Assembly: GCA_003563755.1 (NCBI GenBank)
Contig: PWUB01000300.1
Coordinates: 1 to 10,310 of the forward strand
DNA: 10,310 nucleotides
From: Clostridia bacterium
GTDB taxonomy: Bacteria; Bacillota_E; SLMV01; PUMD01
Direction: 5' to 3'
In this document: in pieces, positions 6,901 through 10,310 of the stretch
Numbering within the stretch: position 1 is the first letter of the stretch
How the letters are laid out: every line of letters begins with the position of its first letter
Notes under the pieces: model-generated
What the model saw: only the letters and a program-made list of their open reading frames with translations
What the model was told of the DNA's origin: nothing
Databases searched by the model: none
Translations under genes and position numbers: made by a program

Positions 6901-6950
6901 GGGGTGAGGGGGTGAGTATTGCGGCGAGGGAGATCGCTGCCGTCACCTGA
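3903..6950 (+). CDS. dnaE2: Error-prone DNA polymerase III alpha subunit DnaE2 (ImuC)
   Basis: This 1015-residue C-family polymerase is shorter than replicative DnaE (about 1160) and fits DnaE2/ImuC. The PHP domain (1-200) shows HLHTH (5-9), D16, TDHDN (39-43), E66, HHL (73-75), SGCRRGE (122-128) and NNVHY (190-194). The palm carries PDIDIDF (380-386) and GLLKLDLL with D535, so the three catalytic aspartates are present. YGFCEAHAAAF marks the fingers. After a helical region, an OB fold covers about 932-1010 (FLSLEDETGLIDVTVF); no tau-binding domain follows, as usual in DnaE2. It should perform error-prone translesion synthesis with ImuB. ATG 3903 starts in register with other DnaE proteins; an in-frame TTG at 3894 overlaps the preceding stop and is possible. 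Neither has a strong ribosome site, suggesting coupling to upstream translation. Confidence 0.95.
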   Translation: MGFAHLHTHSFFSFLDGGSSVEDLVRAAAVGDVTSMALTDHDNVCGAVDFHQAARKWGVKPIQGAELTLRGGHHLIALADGPRGYSNLCRLLTRSHLDSERTNPRLDPALIEAFCEGLFILSGCRRGEIPSLLLRGEYAQARRRAGFYRDLLGDRFFLEIQPAFLPGDRALYRAVRELGEQMGIGVVGSNNVHYARKADFQIHDLVTCVREGRTLSQTCRERPLNAENYLKASRTMMRYFRSFPEAARNTEMIASACEPALSLGEHRHPAVDLPPGLTAEQHLRRLVYEGARHRYGRVTGKVRARLEHELGIIEKMGYSEYFLLVEDVVRFARRKGIRHAGRGSAADSAAAYCLGITEVDAVERDLLFERFMNPQRGERPDIDIDFDARRRDEVAEYVYEKYGHDHVATVATFNTFRARSAVRDLGKVMEYDGGDLDVLAKILPAGSSASECRNLVRRLPEFQNLTDRWERYEKLFDAAEAVAHFPRHIGTHLGGLVICDTPLENITPLQRSARGRLICQFDRDGVEDLGLLKLDLLSLRTMSAVDDAVEIIRRRDPGFDYDGIPSDDADTFSMIQKGETMGVFQLESSAQRSLQSRLGASSLEDLICSVALIRPGPVKGNMVEPFIARRRGDEPITYVHPSLEPILEKTYGVVLFQEQVIEIAVAVAGFTPGEADRLRRVMSKSRRGEEMEQLGSLFVEKARERGMDPEVAETIFSYMEGYASYGFCEAHAAAFGTTAYRTAYLVRHYPAEFYAAILSNQPMGYYPPNSICTEARRRGIAILPVDINLSGKNFTVEGGGIRISLSRVRGMDEGSLEQILSNRPFASLAGYLEGTKVDRDITENLILSGAFTALEPNRRSLLWRLPPPGQRMKRWDPGPVEDVCDFTPAEKVWWERQVLGIDAGGHIISFLRPRLQRRGVVTVARAMEAPAGRTVRVAGVLVRPRRPPTRSGKTVVFLSLEDETGLIDVTVFSRIYEKYGHVIFSDRVPPLVVTGEVQRRGEGVSIAAREIAAVT

Positions 6951-8028
6951 ACAGCAGCCCAAGGATCAGGTTCCGCAGGCCTGTCCATATCGCAGTGATG
7001 ATCCGGCCCAGGACAGTCCAGACATTCGCTTCGGGTTTCTCCGGGGGCGGGATTTTTTCATCCCCGGCGCCACCTTCCCCCGCGTGAGGAGGGATTTCAT
7101 CGCCAGTGGCCTCCTCTGCGGGCTCCTCTTCGCGAGGGTCCTCCCCGGAGGCTGCCGGGATCAGGAGCATCTGGCCCACCACCAGCTCCAGGCTGTCCAG
7201 CCTGTTGTTAGCGGTGATCTGCTCTGGGGTGACGCCGAACTTCCGGGCGATGGAGTACAGGGTGTCCCCGGATCGGGCGGTGTACACCGTCGAACCTTCC
7301 GTGGAGGCGATGAGCTGGTCCAGGGTCACCGGGGTGTACCCCTCCCTCAACAGGCGATCCAGGATCTGGGGGAGGGCCTCGGCCGTCTGGGTCCCGGACC
7401 CCACGTGCATCAGGATGACCGCCCCGGGGCGCACATGATCGATGACCCGGTCGACCATATCGGCGGCGCTGATGCCGCGCCAGTCCAGGGAGTCCACGGT
7501 CCACATCACCGAATACCGGTACCCCTCCCCGGCCAGCACCTCCAGCACCCGGTCGTTGTAGGTTCCGAAGGGCGGGCGGAAGTAGGGCTTCAGGGTGGTT
7601 CCCAGCAGTTCCCCGGCCAGCTCTTCCGTTCGGCGGATCTCCTTTCGCATCTGCTCAACGGAGAGGGCCGTGAAGTCCGGGTGGGTGTAGCTGTGGCTGC
7701 CCAGGTTGTGTCCCTCCTCGACGATGCGCCTTGCGGCAGAGGGGGCCACCTCCATCCACGCACCGGTGAGAAAGAAGGTGGCAGAAACATCGTACTCCGC
7801 CAGGATGTCGAGAATATCCTCAGCGATTCCCTCGTCTGAACCGGCGTCGAAGGTCAGGGAGACCAGCCTGTCCCGGGCCGGCCATGTGGTCAGGATCTGG
7901 GCCCGCTGCGGTTCAGCGGAGGCAGAAGAAGTGGGGGGAAAGGCTGATGCGACGAGGGCGATGCACAGGACAGCCATGATCCGGGTCAGTCCATCTGTAT
8001 AGGTGACGGTTGACCTCAGCACCTGCAT
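6943..8028 (-). CDS. Exported NodB-type polysaccharide deacetylase with LysM domain
   Basis: This 361-residue protein has a signal peptide (hydrophobic core 17-32, likely cleavage after SASA near 38). The NodB domain spans about 53-240: LTFDAGSD (58-65, catalytic-base D61), SHSYTHP (111-117, metal ligands H112 and H116), RPPFG (151-155), DSLDW (179-183) and ILMHVG (205-210, H208). The second Asp of the usual TFDDG motif is Ala62. A LysM domain at 248-291 (YTARSGDTLYSIARKFG) should bind peptidoglycan or chitin-like glycans. A Glu/Pro-rich linker (295-334) leads to a hydrophobic or amphipathic tail (335-361). It probably removes N-acetyl groups from cell-wall glycan; the substrate is not proven. 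ATG 8028 is chosen because the signal peptide begins there. The frame stays open upstream to 8319, but that part is not protein-like. Its stop overlaps the dnaE2 stop by 8 nt, tail to tail. Confidence 0.9.
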   Translation of the reverse strand: MQVLRSTVTYTDGLTRIMAVLCIALVASAFPPTSSASAEPQRAQILTTWPARDRLVSLTFDAGSDEGIAEDILDILAEYDVSATFFLTGAWMEVAPSAARRIVEEGHNLGSHSYTHPDFTALSVEQMRKEIRRTEELAGELLGTTLKPYFRPPFGTYNDRVLEVLAGEGYRYSVMWTVDSLDWRGISAADMVDRVIDHVRPGAVILMHVGSGTQTAEALPQILDRLLREGYTPVTLDQLIASTEGSTVYTARSGDTLYSIARKFGVTPEQITANNRLDSLELVVGQMLLIPAASGEDPREEEPAEEATGDEIPPHAGEGGAGDEKIPPPEKPEANVWTVLGRIITAIWTGLRNLILGLLFR

Positions 8029-8311
8029 CACCCCCCATTTCAAGGGTTCCGCTGAAGGGGAGACCGTATTATGCGCACACTGATTGAGGAAGGCCTCAGC
8101 GTCAATATGTATCTGTTGGCGGTCGCATCTGCCGCCACCCTTTAAGCATGTCCTCTGCCGTGAGCAGCCTCGCCGAGTCTTCTTCACTATGTGAGAGGTG
8201 TCGGGTCGCACAAGGGATTCCGTCCTGAGGCATAGAAAGTGGTGGGTGATGAATCCGGGTCTCCCGGGCCGGGTTCTTCGTCCGGGTATGTCATGAAGGG
8301 GAGGGTTGAAC
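8029..8311. other. Divergent intergenic region between the deacetylase and the PLP enzyme
   Basis: No gene is supported in these 283 nt. On the minus strand a -10-like CATAAT (8073-8068) lies about 40 nt before the deacetylase start, but I see no good -35. A hairpin, TGGCGG (8117-8122) with CCGCCA (8132-8137) and a 9-nt loop, lies further out. A short palindrome TCACTATGTGA is present near 8184, and CCCGG/CCGGG arms occur near 8254-8286. Both flanking promoters should lie here. I could not identify the plus-strand one. Confidence 0.4.
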
Positions 8312-9406
8312 ATGAGCAACTACTTCGTGGGGGCAGCGGTCAGGGAAGTGGATACGCCGGCGTTGATGGTGGACCTGGATCTCCTCGAGGGCAACATTGA
8401 CCGGGCATCGAGTTTCTTTCGCGAACTGGGCGTCAGCTGGCGCCCCCATACCAAGGGGCAGAAGGTGCCTGCCATCGCGCACATGGAAATAGATGCCGGC
8501 GCCATAGGGATTACCTGTGCCAAGCTGGGAGAGGCCGAGGTCATGGTGGCCTCGGGCATACGGAGTGTCCTCATCGCCAACCAGGTGGTGGGCGCCTATA
8601 AGGCCAGGCGCCTGGCCAATCTCTGCCGCCAGGCCGAGGTAATCGCAGCAGTCGACAGCCTCGAAAATGCCCGCCAGCTGGATGAAGCGGGGCGGGTCAA
8701 GGGATTGCAGGTGCCGGTGGTGGTGGAGGTCGACATCGGCATGGGGCGCTGTGGCATCCAGCCGGGGGAGCCCACCGCGGAACTGTCCCGTCAGATCCAC
8801 CGCAGGGAGGGCCTGAAATACCTGGGCCTGATGGGCTGGGAGGGCCATGCCCGCCGCTTCAAGGATCCTGGGGAAAGAAAGAGGATCTGCGAGGAGGCCA
8901 TCAATCTGCTGGTCCAGTCGGCGCAGCTCTGCCGGCAGCGGGGACTGCCCATCGATATCGTCAGCTGTGGGGGAACGGGCACCCACGAGTTCAGCTCCCG
9001 GATGCCCGGAATCACGGAGGTCCAGGCGGGAGGTATTGTCTTCAACGACATGTACTACTCGAACCTGGGTCTGGAGCATGATTATGCGCTGACCGTCATG
9101 AGCACAGTGATCAGCCGTCCGGGGCCTTGCCGGATCGTGACGGATTCCGGTAAGAAGGCCATGAGCAGTGATGCAGCCCTTCCCAAACCCCGGGGGGTCG
9201 GAGGGTTGGCGTCATTGGGGTTCTCGGCCGAACACGGGGTCATAACCACAGACGAGCCCGTCGTCGATCTGGCAGTTGGCGACAGGCTGGAGTGGATCAT
9301 CGGATACGGGGACACGACCGTGGCCCTGCACGATGAGATGTATGGTGTGCGGGACGGCAGAGTTGAGGTGGTGTGGCCAATCCAGGGGCGGGGCAAGATT
9401 CGCTGA
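8312..9406 (+). CDS. D-threonine aldolase / D-serine dehydratase-family PLP enzyme
   Basis: This 364-residue protein is a fold-type III (alanine-racemase-like TIM barrel) PLP enzyme of the DSD1/D-threonine aldolase family, close to the usual length. The opening DTPALMVDLDLLEGNI (14-29) and RPHTKGQK (44-51) are family hallmarks; K48 is the likely PLP lysine. AGAIGITCAKLGEAEVM (62-78) follows, and SCGGTGTHEF (218-227) is the phosphate-binding region. A C-terminal beta domain begins near 258. The usual metal motif His-x-Asp/Cys aligns with GYGDTTVALHD (331-341), which keeps D334 but has Tyr for His. Likely reactions are retro-aldol cleavage of D-threonine-like beta-hydroxy amino acids or dehydration of D-serine; I cannot choose between them. 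It is cytoplasmic, as no signal peptide is seen. The start ATG 8312 is supported by GGGGAGG with 7 nt spacing and is preferred to TTG 8306. Confidence 0.85.
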   Translation: MSNYFVGAAVREVDTPALMVDLDLLEGNIDRASSFFRELGVSWRPHTKGQKVPAIAHMEIDAGAIGITCAKLGEAEVMVASGIRSVLIANQVVGAYKARRLANLCRQAEVIAAVDSLENARQLDEAGRVKGLQVPVVVEVDIGMGRCGIQPGEPTAELSRQIHRREGLKYLGLMGWEGHARRFKDPGERKRICEEAINLLVQSAQLCRQRGLPIDIVSCGGTGTHEFSSRMPGITEVQAGGIVFNDMYYSNLGLEHDYALTVMSTVISRPGPCRIVTDSGKKAMSSDAALPKPRGVGGLASLGFSAEHGVITTDEPVVDLAVGDRLEWIIGYGDTTVALHDEMYGVRDGRVEVVWPIQGRGKIR

Positions 9407-9542
9407 GCACGCAGGGGACACGGGGTCTGCTGGCTGTTCCTTCTGTGCGCGGATCGAGCGTTTCCCGGTGCCCCACAGAGTTTCCACTGGCGAGCGTTCC
9501 GCTCCACTGCAATGCCCACACCCTGAGAAGGCTGCCCCTGGG

Positions 9543-9548
9543 AAGGAG
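9543..9548 (+). promoter_or_regulatory. Shine-Dalgarno AAGGAG selecting GTG 9556
   Basis: AAGGAG is followed after 7 nt by an in-frame GTG at 9556. The frame is open from 9373, but the residues before 9556 look non-coding and the first CxxC motif begins just after this GTG. This site therefore decides the start of the zinc-ribbon gene. Confidence 0.6.
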
Positions 9549-9555
9549 ACTACTG

Positions 9556-9861
9556 GTGCAGTGCCCGTTCTGTAGTGAATCCATGACCGCCAGAGGCAGG
9601 GTCGAACTGTTGGGGGAGGCCGGTCTGGCCGCCCTGATGCTGGTGAAGACCGCCTGGCGGAATATCATCCGGGCTGATGTGTACTTCTGCCCCGGCTGCA
9701 GCTACCTGGCGCTCTTTGCTGTTGACCACGAACCGGCGAATACTCCCCAGGAGGAGATGATCTCTCCAGACATTCGGACCTGTTCGGCCTGCGGGGCTTG
9801 TAACTTCAGGAGAGATGCGTGTCATGGCTGCGGCCGGGATTTGCCGGATGATCCTGTGTAA
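9556..9861 (+). CDS. Small double zinc-ribbon protein of unknown function
   Basis: This 101-residue protein contains four zinc-knuckle pairs: CPFC (3-6), CPGC (45-48), CSAC (76-79, followed by C82) and CHGC (89-92). The first two are most easily read as one zinc ribbon and the last two as a second. Between the first knuckles lies a partly hydrophobic stretch (18-33, GLAALMLV) and an aromatic segment ending at YFC. No catalytic motif, signal peptide or clear membrane helix is seen. Such proteins often bind nucleic acid or other proteins, but nothing here shows which. It lies 149 nt downstream of the PLP-enzyme gene on the same strand and could be cotranscribed, though I see no functional link. 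The GTG start is supported by AAGGAG seven nt upstream. Confidence 0.65.
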   Translation: MQCPFCSESMTARGRVELLGEAGLAALMLVKTAWRNIIRADVYFCPGCSYLALFAVDHEPANTPQEEMISPDIRTCSACGACNFRRDACHGCGRDLPDDPV

Positions 9862-9935
9862 ACTTGGTGGGATCCATGCCTGATCCAGGCGCAGGGCGCA
9901 AGAGGCCCGTCGAGGGGCTTCGGGGTGCCCCCCCT

Positions 9936-10310
9936 TCAGCAGGAGGCGCGGTTATTGGGGTTGTTTTCGACCCCGGCCTGCTCCTTTGTTGTCTCCCCGG
10001 TTTCAGATTCTGTGGCCCTGGTCTCTGAAATCGCCACCGGGCGGGGGGCATTCAGGAATTTGACCTGGGTCAGTGCCAGGCTGGTCACGGCTGCCAGGGC
10101 CAGGTATGCATGGAAGAATCCGGGGACGGTACCGGAGACGGGCACCTCCGTAAAGAACACATCGAGAAGTATCCCAACCACGACCGTGCCGATGACACCC
10201 ATGACAAAACGCAGCATGTTGAATACCCCTGCGACGGATCCGGCGATGTCCCGGGGGAAGGACTCGATGGCGGCATTCATGCTCGGAGCCCAGATCAGGG
10301 CCGCGCCAGC
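9936..10310 (-). CDS. MFS transporter, C-terminal fragment (runs off the window)
   Basis: The frame is open to the right edge, so only the last 124 residues are visible and the start is outside. The visible part reads as the final transmembrane helices of a major facilitator protein. One helix end carries ALIWAPSMNAAIESFP. A glycine-rich helix (GVFNMLRFVMGVIGTVVVGILL) matches the pattern of the eleventh helix region of drug-efflux MFS proteins. The last helix (GFFHAYLALAAVTSLAL) is followed by a hydrophilic tail of about 40 residues rich in Glu and Thr, presumably cytoplasmic. The P-S-M-N and F-P-x-x-x-x-G-x-x-x-G pattern suggests a multidrug-type exporter; the substrate cannot be told. It converges with the zinc-ribbon gene, 74 nt away. 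Confidence 0.75.
   Translation of the reverse strand, partial: AGAALIWAPSMNAAIESFPRDIAGSVAGVFNMLRFVMGVIGTVVVGILLDVFFTEVPVSGTVPGFFHAYLALAAVTSLALTQVKFLNAPRPVAISETRATESETGETTKEQAGVENNPNNRASC

Noticed and set aside
5727..6962. 411-codon open frame on the minus strand inside dnaE2
   Set aside because: It lies antisense to strongly conserved polymerase motifs and its Pro/His/Arg-rich composition is typical of a shadow frame in GC-rich DNA.
6919..7839. 306-codon open frame on the plus strand over the deacetylase
   Set aside because: It is antisense to a gene with a signal peptide and clear NodB and LysM motifs, and no family is recognisable.
8029..8319. Upstream extension of the deacetylase frame by 97 codons
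   Set aside because: The extension is Arg/Cys/His-rich, unlike a protein N-terminus, and would bury a clear signal peptide. The region also has to hold the divergent promoters.
9914..9931. Possible terminator between the converging zinc-ribbon and MFS genes (GGGGC/GCCCC)
   Set aside because: The stem is only 5 bp in a C-rich run, and no U-tract follows on either strand.

Overview
The window is GC-rich bacterial chromosomal DNA with dense genes, strong GGAGG-type ribosome binding sites and several TTG/GTG starts. A Gram-positive-type LexA (DinR) operator, a LysM-bearing polysaccharide deacetylase and a LexA-controlled imuB–dnaE2 cassette suggest a GC-rich Bacillota (Clostridia/Limnochordia-like). 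This is inference: Actinomycetota use almost the same LexA box and cannot be excluded from sequence alone. No rRNA, tRNA, CRISPR array or insertion sequence was seen.

Layout. 1-249 has no convincing gene but holds two strong imperfect inverted repeats. 250-2257 (minus) holds an AI-2E/PerM-family membrane protein followed by a DUF4349 lipoprotein with a C-terminal membrane helix. 2258-2420 is a divergent control region: one promoter fires left toward the membrane-protein pair, and another fires right and carries a LexA box at its expected transcription start. 2421-6950 (plus) is a tightly packed three-gene operon: an ImuB-like, apparently catalytically dead Y-family polymerase, a small DUF6504-like protein, and a DnaE2/ImuC error-prone replicative-type polymerase with intact catalytic aspartates. 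6943-8028 (minus) is an exported NodB deacetylase with LysM and a hydrophobic tail; its stop overlaps the dnaE2 stop. 8312-9406 (plus) is a fold-type III PLP enzyme of the D-threonine aldolase/D-serine dehydratase family. 9556-9861 (plus) encodes a small double zinc-ribbon protein. 9936-10310 (minus) is the C-terminal end of an MFS transporter that runs off the right edge.

The most interesting unit is the SOS-regulated mutasome operon. In the best-known imuA-imuB-dnaE2 cassettes, ImuB is a non-catalytic hub linking DnaE2 to the sliding clamp and ImuA/ImuA' is the accessory factor. Here no imuA is present. A small DUF6504-like gene sits between imuB and dnaE2, overlapping the first and abutting the second, so it is a candidate third component. 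The remaining genes look like ordinary envelope and metabolic functions with no evident link to the mutasome.
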